A DNA stretch of 64,000 nt from Paracentrotus lividus (lineage: Eukaryota; Echinodermata; Echinoidea; Camarodonta; Echinidae): assembly GCA_940671915.1 (NCBI GenBank), contig CALNVZ010003426.1:312548-376547 (forward strand), read 5' to 3'. The position numbers and the translations under genes were made by a program. Under the pieces are notes generated by a model. That model was not told where the DNA came from and ran no database searches. It saw only the letters and a program-made list of their open reading frames with translations. Positions 26,401 to 41,400 of this stretch are shown here, one piece after another (the first letter of the stretch is position 1; each line of letters opens with the position of its first letter).

Positions 26401-29400
26401 AGACCCAGATTTTAATCCCTGATATGTCTTTTGGTTGGTGATGTTTAGAGTCGGTCCCAAACTGTGGTCATCTCTAATTAAAACACGTCTGCATAAAACC
26501 AATCATTATCAACTAACCAACCAGGTGGAAAATCGGGCACGGAAGTTGCCCATTCAAATACTGGTGGTTGGTAAGGTAACAAGCATCATGTTTTTGAAAA
26601 TATATTGTAAACAAAATTACACGACTGTTTTTAATAGATCAAAGAGTTGCAACTATCCACGACAGACTGACCCCAAAACTACTGATGAAATGATTGTACA
26701 GTAGAAGCAAACGTCCAACTCAGGAATGAAGACTAAAATATTTTTACTTACTTCTCAAAGTCTCCTATACTTGAGAAGGCACACATGAGACCTGTCCTCT
26801 GGCACGGGGGCAAGTATGAACCCGTCAGCTCCTCCCCAATGCTTGCTACCCGTGGTAAACCATCAGACCTGGGAGACTTGACAATCCTGTACACACACAA
26901 CATATAATATAAATGAGAGAAATTGTCCAGGGTCTGAACTTGGCAGTTGAGACTACGGTCACCAAACCTGCCAACACACGAGTGATGTACAATGTACGGC
27001 TAGTCTTACCCATTTCAGATCCAGTAATGCCTAATTTGTGCAAGAGTTACTATTTATACATTACCACACAGGTTAGGACACACTCAACATAGAGAGTCTG
27101 AAAGTTGAAGACAAGTCTAGGGACTCTTCGTCTTGTTGAAACAAGTTAAAGTATAGTGAAATACATATAAAACTTGTCTACCCGTAACCATTTTCAGACT
27201 CCTTGTTGCATAATACATGTACATGTGTTAGGGTTAGTAGAGTAAAACATTATTTACCATTACACCTTTATTCACAAGTATAAATGACATTAATGTATCA
27301 GAGAAAAAGTTTGGGACTCATTCAGCATTCAGGGTCTGAAATTTGAAGGCAAGACTATGGCGTTCCCATCTCGTTTAACTGAATCAGCAGATAGTAATAT
27401 GAACATAGTCTGCATTATTTCAGACCCATTAATGACTGATGACTAGGAGTGTTAGTAATATTTGGGGTATATATCACAATTAAAATATAGGCAAAATATG
27501 CAATATAAAAACTGTATCTATTGTTGTGGCTGTAGTAAACTACATGTATTACATGTAATTGTACATGAATAAACATTTAGCATGAATTGATGATTAGACT
27601 GGAAATATCGGATGACTTTAGTCCCATACTTTGAGGAATGGATTAATACAACATTGTGTAGATGTACTAGTCTACAGTGCTACAAAATTAACTTGGAAAT
27701 GGCTCATATTTGAAAATTGTACCAGTGAGCAGATAAATATAGTGAGGTAGAGAAAGGCACTCAAATCAGGGAGAGTACAGTGCGTATTAAAATTATCCTT
27801 TTTCAATAAAGAGCTTGATGAAATTTTAATTGTACATCCTCACAGATTAGATTTCTTATGCAATTTACAATATTTCAAGCTAATAAACAAGATTACAATG
27901 TACAATCATTGAAATACATTATACCCCCTCTGAATACTTTCCCCAAACCAAGCTGCCTACTGAAGAAGTGTTAGACCAGGGCCCTATACATGTATTAGTA
28001 GTTTGTGATCACTTTCCAATTTGAAAGTACAATTATATTGTTTATAAGTTGTTATTTGTCTTTTGAGCGAAATGTATATTCAACAATAACCTTGATTGGC
28101 CATTGTCGCCTTGCAATTAATTGCTAAGGGTGGTATCTCACTTCGCGGAATCAAAATTGAGACAGATTTGCTAACATGGCATTGTCTCCTCTTTTTCCTT
28201 GACGAAATCTTTTGTCCCATGTACAAAAGGTTACGTGGTAAAAAGGATGGATTAGCCAGCATCCCATTGTCCTAGATCTGTCTCCTGTAGCACACAAAAA
28301 TCTGTCGCGCACAGTCGCAGAGACAGATATAGTGCAATGCCATGCGGGCAAATCTGTCTCAATTTTGTTTCCGCAAAGTGAGATACATGTACATGTACAT
28401 GTACAAATGTAGCACCCTAAACTACGAGTTATAGAGCCCAGAAGATTCTAAAATGGATTACTACATGTGCATCAAACATACTTGTATGCTGAGAGCTAAA
28501 ACGGTGCTAACTCTGCATAAATTTGTAAGAGGTAATGCCCTTCTACATGTAGCTCTTAGAAGGTGCTGTGTATTATTTCTAAAGTGCACTGCAGTCATTA
28601 GTATCACACACCACAAGCTGGCCTTATCTCAAGGCAGAGTGAGTTTTCACTATGCATAAATGTACAAAGTATTGTAACCCTTCAGCCTCCAAACAGTTGT
28701 TAACTACCATTCAGCTTTATCTACAACTGCATGTAAACATTTGTTGCTATTTTTTGTGGCGTAGTAATTCAACTTGTACACAGTTGTTTGCCTCTATTTC
28801 AACATGTCTAAAATAAATCATTTCTGAGGAGTAAGCCACCCTATTACACAGAGTGCTAAAGGGTTCATTGTTTGGTTTTGTAAAAATGCTGAAAACTCAC
28901 TTTGCCATGAAAAATAGCTAAACAAGGGACAAATTATTAAAATGTTACACTGATTTTTAAAAAAAAGTCATAAAAGAGTGAACAGCTTCCAGAGGGAAGA
29001 AATTACAATAAAGTTTTCGGTGTTCCTCTTATATTTTTTTTTTCTTTCAGTAAGAAGGAACATAGTAGGCTCAACGTAGAAGGTGGGTATATAAGCAAAA
29101 TGCCCCACAATACTGTATACATGTATGTTCATATTTTTTACATACATTTTGTTTATACTATGGCATACACTAATCTAAATACATGCACTGTCACAACACA
29201 AAGCAGGCCTCCTCCTTACAAGGTACTGACAAAGGGGGTGTGCATTTTCCCCTTTGCCTTAAAAAAAATAGTCAATAAATGCAGCCCTCTGACCAGGTGA
29301 GGAAAATGGGAATCAGTGGGAAAATATTCCCACTCTTCTTGAGCACGTGAGAAGTGGAGCTCTGCTAAAGTAGCAGTGCTTTGTACACCTATAGAAAAGG

Positions 29401-32400
29401 TGCTTTCCAAAATTCAGCCTTTTGTCATTATGATTATAATGATTATTATCAAATCAAGCAAATTTTGTCTACTGAGAGCTATCTCAAACCTTCCTTGCTC
29501 CATGCAAAGGGTTTAACTGCAAAATTATTTTTTTAAGGCAGTAAGTGACATCTACACGTAAAATGTATAATAGGCCTAATGTAACATTGTACACTTGCAA
29601 CTTTCAAATATATTGAGAATTTATGAAGCCCCGACTCCCTGCATTAAACTTACTCCATTTTTTTTTTATTTACATGTAAATTAGGTTCATGGCCCCCCTT
29701 CTTTCCTGTACAATGTACCTGTACATGTATATACATGTATTACCCAAATGCGAGCAATTTGTTTTTTGTAAAAAATGATCATGCAATGTGCTGGTTTTTC
29801 AATTCATTCTCACGCAATACCCTAAAAAAATATCACATGCTGGAAGTAAATGTAAGAAGCATACAGAATATCCGCAAAACTGCCAACCAAAATGTAAAAT
29901 TTCTTAGGTGCAACAAAAAGGAAGAGTTACTTTGCTTTGTTTGCTTTTACGGAGACATACTGAACGAGAGAAAGAAAGTTAGGAATTCTTCCAGAATTAT
30001 TACGAATGGGTGGCAGTTATGCGAATATGTTCAACATTAGCCCTCTTGGCAATATCTTGTAAGGAGGGGCACATGGCAATCATTAAGCAGCGGGTGACTT
30101 ACACACGGTGGGATTTTCCTCTGCCAAAACAAGAAAAAATAAAGAGAAAATACAGATGAAGATGGATAACAGAAATGGTATGAGGTTGATAGGGATGACA
30201 GGTGGACTTTGTGGACTTTGTGGAAGGATCGTGGGGAAGGGGAAGCTGGGCAAACATCATTTTTTTTTTAATCTGTGGTGTACAAAACAAGCAAGGGGAC
30301 ATGTTTTTGAGATTAATTTGGGGTTAATCTCTCATCGTTTTGGATAAATTAATTTCAGCAGGTTTGCAAGACTCAACAGTAATAGGGGTCCACTGCATAA
30401 ACGGAAAATGTAAGCTGTTTTAAAATTTCTTTCCAAATTTTAAAAGGTCCCATTAAACTGTCTGACTATACATAAACAATGTAAAATATAGTTACACAAA
30501 TGTACTAATTGAATGGTATGAAACAGGTCTTTAATAACGACGTACATGTACACATGGGTGGCCACTGAAAAATCAATGGTCAATTTAAATGTTACATGCC
30601 AATCTTGTACATGGTAGGATGAAATGTATAAATGGGTCTTTAAAAAATAATAAAAAAGGGGACCGTGGGTAAAACTATTATCATCAACTGGTATTTCAAT
30701 AGAAAGTCATGTAGCATCATGCAATACAATGTACAAAATCAGACATTTACTGAAACATTGATAACAATGCAATAAAATACAGAGGTGTGACATCATAAAA
30801 TAGAAGATGTGCATTTCATTGTTTTGAATGTCACAACTCAGCGAAGCATGATGAAAGACATTCAGAGCCCAAATTTGGTAGAAATCAGTTCATATAGGGA
30901 CCCGACATATCACCACATGAATTCCTCAATAACCGCATTGAAATCAGTGCATCATTGGTGTGGCTCTAAACAGCATTAACTCTAAGCAAATAATACACTG
31001 ATTTCAATGGGGTTAATTGCAGGTACATGTACATGTATTCATGTGGTCATATCCCAGGCCCTAGTGAACCGATTACCAACAAATTAGTGCTGTGGGTGTG
31101 TTTCATTGTTTCACCAAGATATGGTATCCAAAATGATGAAATGCAAAAGGAAAATATGGTGACTTTATCATTTTGGTACTCCATCAAAATTTAAAAACTA
31201 AATCGTAGCATTTTTACAAGTACAATACAGAGATACAATATGGAACTGCAAATCATAAATTTCATGACAAAGTTTAAAATATGTTGAAGAGATTAAAAGA
31301 GTGTGAGATAAAGAGTGAGAGAGCTTGAATTTAGATGGTAGATACATTAGTCCGGGCTAGGCACCATAGGAAAATATTTGAACCTTGTTTTTTGATATAT
31401 ACAATGTTTTTTGATGGTTCTTTGTCAATTCGAGGGTGCTGATTCCAAATCCGATGAGTACCAACCTCAAAGATACACATGGCAGAAAAGAAAGAAAAGA
31501 AAAGAAAGAAAGAAAAGTGGTAAGAAATGGCAACCAAGTCATGTAAAATCTATTATATGGCCACTCATTGCCAATAATAAGCTATGAGACTCTTTTGGCT
31601 GTTTACTGTCATAGGGTAAGCTAACCGTGTTACCAGCATTGAACCATTGAGGCTCCCCCACCACCACACGAAAATGCTTTCCAAACATGATGCTTTTCCT
31701 TATCAAAATCATTCCCTCGATCAGTCGTTCATTCTTTTTTGGCATTCGGCCTTCACGAAGGTCACCATTACCTAAATGGGTAGGATATAGTCAAATCTTA
31801 CGGGGAGCCCTGACAAAATAAACAGAGGTTCGTGTACAAAAGGAATGCCTTTTTGTAATGTACGCCTATATCGTGCATCTAGTCAGAACACTTATATTTT
31901 ATTTAGTCGTGTTCGATCACGTAGCGTAAACGGCCTGTCCCACAGAAGGCGATCGTTGTGGCGACAACCTACGAACTACTTTTTAGTACCCATCGCCACC
32001 ATGCGCAGGTCAAATCGCCTCTTAACTCGTGAATTATCGCGTCTGTCGCCAACAAATACGTAGCAAAATTTTGTTCATCGTTGGTTGCTCAACAAGTTAA
32101 ACAATAGCAGGCGTCAGTTTGGTTGTCGTTAATGACCGTAGCCTGTCTTCTCTTGTCGCGACAAGGTGCTATCGTAGATTGTCGCCAGATAGAACTTGTT
32201 TAGCATAGCGGAACGGCGGCCAGTTGTAGGTTGTCGCGCTCCAGCGCACGTTGCACGCATCGCTGAACCTACCGGCCAGTGAAATTTAAGCCGCTACGGC
32301 CTTTGTCGCCACCAACATTCACCCAAATCAGGATTGGCCTCCCATTCAGATACTGTACAGTCGCCGCTAATTTTTGAAATTTTCAAAAATCACTCACGAC

Positions 32401-35400
32401 CCAANNNNNNNNNNNNNNNNNNNNNNNNNNNNNNNNNNNNNNNNNNNNNNNNNNNNNNNNNNNNNNNNNNNNNNNNNNNNNNNNNNNNNNNNNNNNNNNN
32501 NNNNNNNNNNNNNNNNNNNNNNNNNNNNNNNNNNNNNNNNNNNNNNNNNNNNNNNNNNNNNNNNNNNNNNNNNNNNNNNNNNNNNNNNNNNNNNNNNNNN
32601 NNNNNNNNNNNNNNNNNNNNNNNNNNNNNNNNNNNNNNNNNNNNNNNNNNNNNNNNNNNNNNNNNNNNNNNNNNNNNNNNNNNNNNNNNNNNNNNNNNNN
32701 NNNNNNNNNNNNNNNNNNNNNNNNNNNNNNNNNNNNNNNNNNNNNNNNNNNNNNNNNNNNNNNNNNNNNNNNNNNNNNNNNNNNNNNNNNNNNNNNNNNN
32801 NNNNNNNNNNNNNNNNNNNNNNNNNNNNNNNNNNNNNNNNNNNNNNNNNNNNNNNNNNNNNNNNNNNNNNNNNNNNNNNNNNNNNNNNNNNNNNNNNNNN
32901 NNNNNNNNNNNNNNNNNNNNNNNNNNNNNNNNNNNNNNNNNNNNNNNNNNNNNNNNNNNNNNNNNNNNNNNNNNNNNNNNNNNNNNNNNNNNNNNNNNNN
33001 NNNNNNNNNNNNNNNNNNNNNNNNNNNNNNNNNNNNNNNNNNNNNNNNNNNNNNNNNNNNNNNNNNNNNNNNNNNNNNNNNNNNNNNNNNNNNNNNNNNN
33101 NNNNNNNNNNNNNNNNNNNNNNNNNNNNNNNNNNNNNNNNNNNNNNNNNNNNNNNNNNNNNNNNNNNNNNNNNNNNNNNNNNNNNNNNNNNNNNNNNNNN
33201 NNNNNNNNNNNNNNNNNNNNNNNNNNNNNNNNNNNNNNNNNNNNNNNNNNNNNNNNNNNNNNNNNNNNNNNNNNNNNNNNNNNNNNNNNNNNNNNNNNNN
33301 NNNNNNNNNNNNNNNNNNNNNNNNNNNNNNNNNNNNNNNNNNNNNNNNNNNNNNNNNNNNNNNNAATAGCTAATTTCACTATTTAGTTTTGTAATGGAAC
33401 AAATACATTGAGAATGAAATAAATGAGAATACAAGATCCTTCTCAACAAATTGCTATTTTGTCCTAACCCTTGATGTTAAATGCTGTTTTCAGTGTCTCA
33501 CACAAGGTCTAATTTCATTTTGTCTCAAGTAGTTTCATATATTACCATTTGGTGTTAACTCCATTTGATCTTATGAACATTGGTCTAATGTTTTTTGGTT
33601 ACTTAGACAAATTGCAATTTGACAAGAGGTCATGACAGAGTGAGAATTAAACAGGTAGTTTAGGCAAGGGATTAGCTAAATTGTTACTAAAAACCAATGG
33701 GTGTGGCCATGTCGGTATTACGTCAGAAATTGACGCAACTTGCTGTTAGAAAGTGAGATATAGCGTCTCTCTTAACCATCTCTTCAGGAATAACAGCCTC
33801 AGGATGGTCGTTCTGTACTGCTCCTGAATGGCTAGGTTTATGGAGTGAGAAGAGAGGTGGGAGATAGAATAGACAGCAATAAAGAGATAGAAAGGAAAGA
33901 AATAAACAAAAAAGAGTAAAAGAGAGATAGCAAAGATTATATATGGAGAAGAAGTAGGAATTAAATATATACTGATCAACTTATGTTTGTGCCAAATACA
34001 CAGCATTTTAAACATAATTTGTCTCTTTGAGGTAAAAGTCTGAACACAACGGTCAGAATGGCCTACTAGAATGGGGTTACAACACATCTGACCCCTAAAA
34101 CAGCTCATAAGGTCGATTTGATCAAGCAATAAAATAATTACACACTCAGGCAAATCTTACTCTAAATATGTGTAACATGTACCTTTCTGATAATTGTTAT
34201 CAATATAGAAAAAAAAAATGTCCACACAAATTACAAATTTTCATTTGAGCTACATAACTGTTGAATCTCTGGGAAGTCATAGACGTAGTTGTGTCCAGAG
34301 ACTCTGGGCCTGGTATCTTGAGCTGTAGATGATCCTTTGGTCATGTAAGGAAGCATTGATCAGACGGCCGTGGAGTAGACCCTTCCGTATACATATCGAT
34401 ACAAACTTACTGTTAAAAATACAAATTATTAATTAATATAGTGATCAGAATTCTTTCAATGCATGCAATAAAATATAACGGTAACAAGTCCTACAATCGC
34501 TAAATTATTATTATTTTATTAATTCAAAAATTTAATCCTAAACCTGAAGGTGTACATGTTGTAGGTCCTGGTGGTCTAATAAGCATTTAAATTTGCTTCT
34601 CAGCATATCAGGAAAACTCCTCTGTTTGAAAGCCAAACGCGTTATTGCATCTTAAAGATGTTCTGTTGAGAAACCGGAAGGGCGCCTTTGCTGTACAAAG
34701 TCATGTCATCAGCGTCCTTCTGGTTTCAGCCGACGACTATCCTTGACAATTGCCCCATGGCCAACTACCCCTCAGAAATGGTTTAGGATTAGGAGTAGAT
34801 TTTTGGTGGAAGGCGGGTTAAGTAGTCTTTTCAGCTGACCAGAAAAAAAAGAAACAAAACAAATAACAACATTCAAAAACAAACAATCCTTATATCATTG
34901 ATTAGCACTAACAGTCTGTAGACAGGTTGTCTCTTCTCGGTACGTGCTGATATCAAGCCTGTAGCCAGATTCATTAGTGACAAGAATTCTGATCTGCAGC
35001 AGAGGCTGTGTGCATTCAGCCTGTAATAAAACAATGCACACATGATTAGCAAGCCAAAAATAAGCAAATTACATACGATGTTATTGCACACTTTGTAAAG
35101 AACAGGTACATGTAGTTATTCATCAAACAAAAAGGTGTACATGTAACATGTAAGGAGGGTTATATTACTGTGGAATACGGACTCAAGCTATTCAATTAAC
35201 TGCATGTACATAGACCACACTTCCCATATTTTTTAATACGTATGTTGTTTCCATTTGTAATGTTGATTCACTTTTACCTCTAGTTTTTACATGTATCATG
35301 ATTTGCGTGCAGTGATAGCTTGTTGGTATATTCATTCAAGGATGTACATTCACAATGGATATAAAGAGATTGTATTTTGATATATATTTATTTTGTAATG

Positions 35401-38400
35401 AAGCATATTGTGAAACCTTCAGAACTGGAATCTATATGTAAATATTCATTCAATTTGTGCAAAGCGCATTATATTGATGCCACAGTATTAATGAGTTTCT
35501 ATCAATTATACGATTTAGCAGCCCTTCTTTGGAATCAACAGATGATCATTCCTTTAACAGGTTACTTTATATCACAAATTTAGTGAATGAACACTGAAGC
35601 CTACGAACCATACTTGACATTGATTGTTGAGCTCGGCCTGTAGGATAACGTTAGCTTCCAGCCTGGAGACGTAGGAATGATGATGTTGGCGTAGATGTTG
35701 CTAGCCTTCACTGGATCAGATGTACACAAGTGGGTAACAGTTCGAAGATGTGGTTGCAAGTCAGGCGCTTTGGCTGAAGAATGACGAACATGTGAAGAAT
35801 AGGATGAATCTGTACTTCTATACAGTAAACTGGATTCTGATATTGGAACATAAAAGATCAGCTCTACTGTTACGATAATTCTCAACTCAAGTTTTACATT
35901 TGTAAAAGCTCTTGCGGAACAAAAATCAATGTATGGTGATATTTTCTTGCCATGATTGGATTTGGAAAATAGTTTGGGAGGAGGTATGAATGTTTTGCGA
36001 TGGGTTAGATACTAGTCAGGCGGAGAAATCTCAGAGACAATCCCAGAGTCTCCGCGAAGTCTCATGAGTCGCAAGGAGATCGAATATAGTTTTATTTATT
36101 TTCGCATGCGAGTGAATCAGAGACGTCACCAATCGGCGACGGTGGAGGTTACCACTTCAGCAGATGTAATCTTCTTCAACAGGTGACACAGTGTGCTCAT
36201 GTACTACATCAGGGATGGGAAAGCAGGCTCTAGCTCATCAAATTTGCTCTGGAAGTGAAATGATATTATTATCCTTGTTCACTGAAGATACTCAATATGA
36301 GTTTTTTTAAAAAGGATCCTTTTTATGCGATGTGAAATGTTCCTTGGGAAGCATATCCGTTATGCCTAAACTTGACAAGTAGAATTGACAATCTACAGAC
36401 GTTTTCTTATATATTCATGTACGTCTGGATGGGAGAAAACAAGCTCAGCTATCCATAGACTTGGATTAATCTCTCACCACTCGTTCTGAGATACTAAGGT
36501 GCGTCTTCCTCCTTATGCTAGAATTGACTACTACAAGTGCTACAGTCTCATATTACATTTATATACTCACGTCTGGATGGGAGAAGAGCCCATTGCCTCC
36601 AGGAGTCATGCCTGTCACCCTATTCTGAGTATGGAATGATGGTTCTATCTCGCCTTATGCTAACCGAATTGACTAACTATAAAGTGCTTATATACTCACG
36701 TCTGGATGGAGATAAGCCAGCTCCATGCTCATCATGCCTCCTGGATCATCTCTAACCCTTGTTGAGATATCAAAATGCTTTCTTGGTCACCTGGTCTGAT
36801 AAGTAGAATTTGACACAACTATAAAGTGCTCATTACTTAGCGTCAGGATGGAGAAAGCCAGCTCTAGCTCATCCATTGCCTCTAGGATATCCTCTCACCC
36901 CATTCTGAGATACTCAATAGGATGCGTCTCCTCTTAAGCTAGAAACGACTAACACAAGTGCTACAGTGTATATACTCACTGTCCAGGGATGAGAGAGCCA
37001 GCTCCGCTCATCCATTGCCTCTAGGATCTCCTCTTCACTCGTTCTGAGATACTCAGATGATGCTTCTTGGTAACGCAGAGTCTGAATGCGGGATGATGGC
37101 CTCAGGAGAACCGGTAATTAGTCAGTGACTCTTGACTTTCTCAACTGCAACAGAGAGGGGTAGTCAAAATTTGAGATAGATATCCAATTGATGTACAAGT
37201 CCCTCAATTTCTATGGACAGAGAGGTGTGTTCTTTTCAGTCTACTATACGCCGCTTGATACAGTCTCTTATGGTGCTATTGTATTCATTGACTAAAAATT
37301 GTGTATTTATCTTATGATTTAGTATACATGTGTAAAAAGTGTCTGGAAGCCCTTTGCATTTCAGCAATTTTGCATTTTGATTTGTAGTATCATAATTTAA
37401 TTGACATTTCATAAATTGAATACGCAGTAGATACTCACCAAAGGTTGATCACTGGTCATGTACAAAACATGTAATTACATGTACACGTACATGTACATTC
37501 TGGTTTAAATATCCACCTCATTTGCATCTACCAAAAAGGATACATTGTGATTATTCTTATTATATATTTTACATTCCTTGCTCATCGGGCATGATTTGGA
37601 TTCAAATGCTAATTCACAAGCAGCTCTCATTTCTCAAATAAAGGTTGGGTATAGTCTGGGTAAATATTAAGGTAAGGTATATAAAAAAGTACATAATTCT
37701 CGGCCCATATTTCTTGAGCGAAGACTAAGGATTCACATGACATGTAGCTTAGCACAAGCCTATATGTACATTGGTATACTGTAGTTTGGTTTTATCGTAG
37801 AAGAATGACAGGTTATATGAACAACAACAGAGAGATGTAAGATCCAAAAGCCATAATAAATGTGTATATCATTAGCAAACATGTAATGATCTGGAGTCAA
37901 AGCCAGACAGTTAATACCCACCTACATGTAATGTTTATAGTTTTCTTAACCTGTTACGCATGTCGAATGTCTTAGTTATGATTAGTATCAATCATTGGAG
38001 AGGTAGAAGTAATCATTCTTTATTTATGTTTTTAGTAATTTTTTATGTATTGTATGTTATGTTTTAGTATTTTTATGTATTATTGGCGATCCGCGGGATT
38101 TCGTATCAACTACTATAATAACTATTTTCAGTTATTTTCGTCACTTGTAAAGATGTTTGCAGCGGCACTCGAAAGCTCGTGAACTGTGTAAGCTAGTGAT
38201 CACTTTTAGCGGAGTGATTCAGAATTTCTTTTGACCAATAGTAGAGTTGCGAGACAAATGAATCCTCTAGCGATTTATCATTATTTTAATACATATTTGT
38301 TTTTGAATGACATGTAATGTTTTGAATATAGCACGCAACACACAGGAAGAAAGAGAGAGAGAGTAGAGAGATGGCTCAGCATTATTTGTTAAAAATACAT

Positions 38401-41400
38401 TAACAAAGCACGGTTCAAGCATCTGTGCCTGTAACACAAGAACTTATGATGATTAAAAGTTTCGATTGGTTTTTCTTGTAGCCTCATTTGGAAAGCAGGT
38501 AATGTCATGGATTAGGATTGTGGTGATAAGAGTAGGGTTATGGCCTAGGTTAGGAATAAGATCATCACTTTTGGAGCATCTGCGTGATGAGGCTACCGAG
38601 AAAAAAAATCAATCGTACTTTGTTATCAATCGTAAGTCTTTGTGGTACACCAATGCTCTTACCAAGTAAGTTTATCGTCCAATTGTCTGGGTAATAGTAA
38701 TATTATCTCAAGACGAATTAGGCCGTAAATCTTTGTCAAGCAAATGCATCACTACTGTAAAAGTAATATCAACCTAAAATATTGCAACTCAAATAAGCAG
38801 GATGAAAAGAGGATACAACATGAAAATCTAAGTTGAGGCTATCATGTATATCTAAGGTAGAGGTTAAGGTGATAAAGGTTTAGGTAACATCGGTTAGAGT
38901 AGGGTTATCACAATGATTTACATAATGGGTCGGGGGTTGGATATTTGATCAGGCACTGCCGGCATGGTAGTCTCGCATAGTTGGAGTTTGGGATGATACT
39001 GAAAAAGAGAAAAATTACATGCAACTTAATGGTGGGAAACATGCTAATTAACATCGACACAATACAGGGCGATTTTTTCGCAACAATCTCACGCATCATT
39101 CAATTAAAATTACTACATATTCTCTCTTCTCTCCCTCCTCTCTTTTGTTTGGGACAGTTTGAACAGTGGTTAATTTACATGAAAAATGGTGAGATATAAG
39201 AAAATACAGGGTTGCAGCGAATTGAAAGAATAAAAGCTGATCAATTTGGCTTGGAAGATGAAATGGTGCAAGTCTTTTGACTGTGGTGGCCATATGCATA
39301 CATATACATAATGTTTTCTGTCAGCTCCTAATGAAGTACTTCATTGCATACTTAGCCCTCCCTTTTCCTATTGAAAACGTTGTATTTACAAAATGAAAAT
39401 GTTGAAATCCATAGACATTATTTCTTCATTTTTGCTTTTATTACATGTATTCTTTTAAAGTCTGCCCAACTGTTCACAATTATTCAGTTCGTAGTCTATT
39501 TATTAAAGGAGAGTCTACCGGGAATCAATTGATTTTAGATAAGGTTAAATATATTTCATATGACTTTCAATCATATTATGTTCATACTTAGGGATCTAGA
39601 TAGAGATGCATGCGGTGTTTGCTCTGTCATAGAGATGTAGATCAAATTGCTCATTCAGTTGATTCAGCGGAGGCTAGAGCTGGCTCAGATGGGATAGATA
39701 TGGATCTTCTTGGAACTGATAAGACGAATAATAATGAAAGTCAAACATTGTCATAATGAGGATGCTTTATTATAATGTTTGCATGTTTAGGAGATGTACA
39801 TGTCCACATAGACATGTGCATATCTGGATATTGTCATCATACAAGACTGAAATTGAATAAAGGGTAATTGATGGACTTTCCAATAGATGAAACAAAACCG
39901 AATTGTATTTGCTTCAAGGCACTTATGGAATGCAATGTGTTCCTCATATTTATAATGAAATCGATTATCTCATACATTTGAAACCTTATATACATTGTCA
40001 GTTATAATGTGGTTTTTTCATATACTCCAGTCAGTCTTGCACGGTATGTGAAGTAGCTTAGGGATTCCCTCTCTGGAAGATACAATGTGCGTCTCTGTCC
40101 TCTCAAATTTCTGCTTTGTAGATCATCAAATTTAAATTAAAATAGTTTCACATGCAATTTAAAGTTCATGGTATGAAGTACACAAAATAATTTACAAATC
40201 TATAAACCTGAATCTATAGCAACAATTTATGGATTATCAGCATATTAAGGGATGCAATAATTGAATGATATTCAAATACATTTTTATTTGATTAGCTTAT
40301 TTTGCCAACATAATTATTCACTAGGTTCTAGTTTGGTATCTCTTTAAAATTGCAAGTTAATTGCTTTGCTTTACCTTCGAGGATACTCATGATTTTCAGG
40401 TATCAATTTTATAACACAACCCCACGCATGGTTTATAAAACATGTGCTTTTCGCTAGCACAACACTCGCAGTTTTCCTGTTGTAATGTCCCGAGTCCCTA
40501 TCGGACTGCTGAGGCTAGCAGAAGAGGGTCTGTGTTCGGTCTTGTATGCTTGGGCTTGTTTGTTTACACTGTTTTAAGGTAGTAAATGACTACCTAGTTT
40601 GATCTGAAACTTTTCACGTTAGTTTGTTTTACCTGTGGACAGTATGATTTATGAATCTTGATCTAATTCCTCTTGTTTTTAAGTTAGTAATACCCTTTAA
40701 ATATTTTTTTGTTTAGCAATTTTGGTGAGCTCAACCCATTACGCCTGTTTCGACAGTCCAGAACATGGTCGGCTGGTCCTTGTCACTTGTAAGCTCTTTG
40801 TCTGGGATTGCATGTTGACGATATGGATGGGTTCATCATCTACAGGTTGCTCCGGTTGTTATCTGCTCAACACCATGGGAGAAGTTTGAGGTGCATGTCT
40901 GAACGCTCATGACTATCGATGCTGCAAGGTGAGCAGTAGTTTGTGTGTATACTGAAGAGTCTTATGGAAGTGCATAGAGCGCTTTTTGATTTATGCGCCT
41001 ATATAGAACCAGTTTATTATTTTAATATGGGATCAAGTGTTGATGAGTTTGGTAACAGTGGGTAATCGTATCTTGGGACTGGTTTTAGATGGGAGTTAGG
41101 GGAAGTAATGATAAATGTAAATTTGCATGTATAACAATGTTGGATACAGGAGGCTGGTGAGCCTGAATCCTGAATTCACCTAGACAAAATAGTAACCAGG
41201 CTTTATCCTGATATGTCTGTTTGAGACTAAGGGCGTTTATGCATCTTAAGATGTTCCGTGAGAACGCAGAAGGGCGCTATTGCTGTACAAAGTCAATGGT
41301 AATGGCCCTTCTGGTTCTCAAGAACATCTTTTGTCTGTATTCGCTTACTAGTTCTCAGCGATCGATGTGGTCTTTCAGATGTGACGTTAGAGTCGGTTCC

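Larger units (their letters stand above)
26887..32404 (-). other. Large intron w6-w7, 3' part
   Basis: 5.5 kb with no supported exon on either strand. Contents: an inverted-repeat element at 28132-28386, short microsatellites, a fragment of the ~158-bp repeat at about 31385-31480, and the start of a GTCGCC-rich element from about 31932 that is cut by the gap. The rest is AT-rich unique-looking DNA. Confidence 0.8.

Noticed and set aside
32334-33449. Open frames of about 330-350 codons across the gap
   Set aside because: Almost every codon is N; only a few real residues at each edge.
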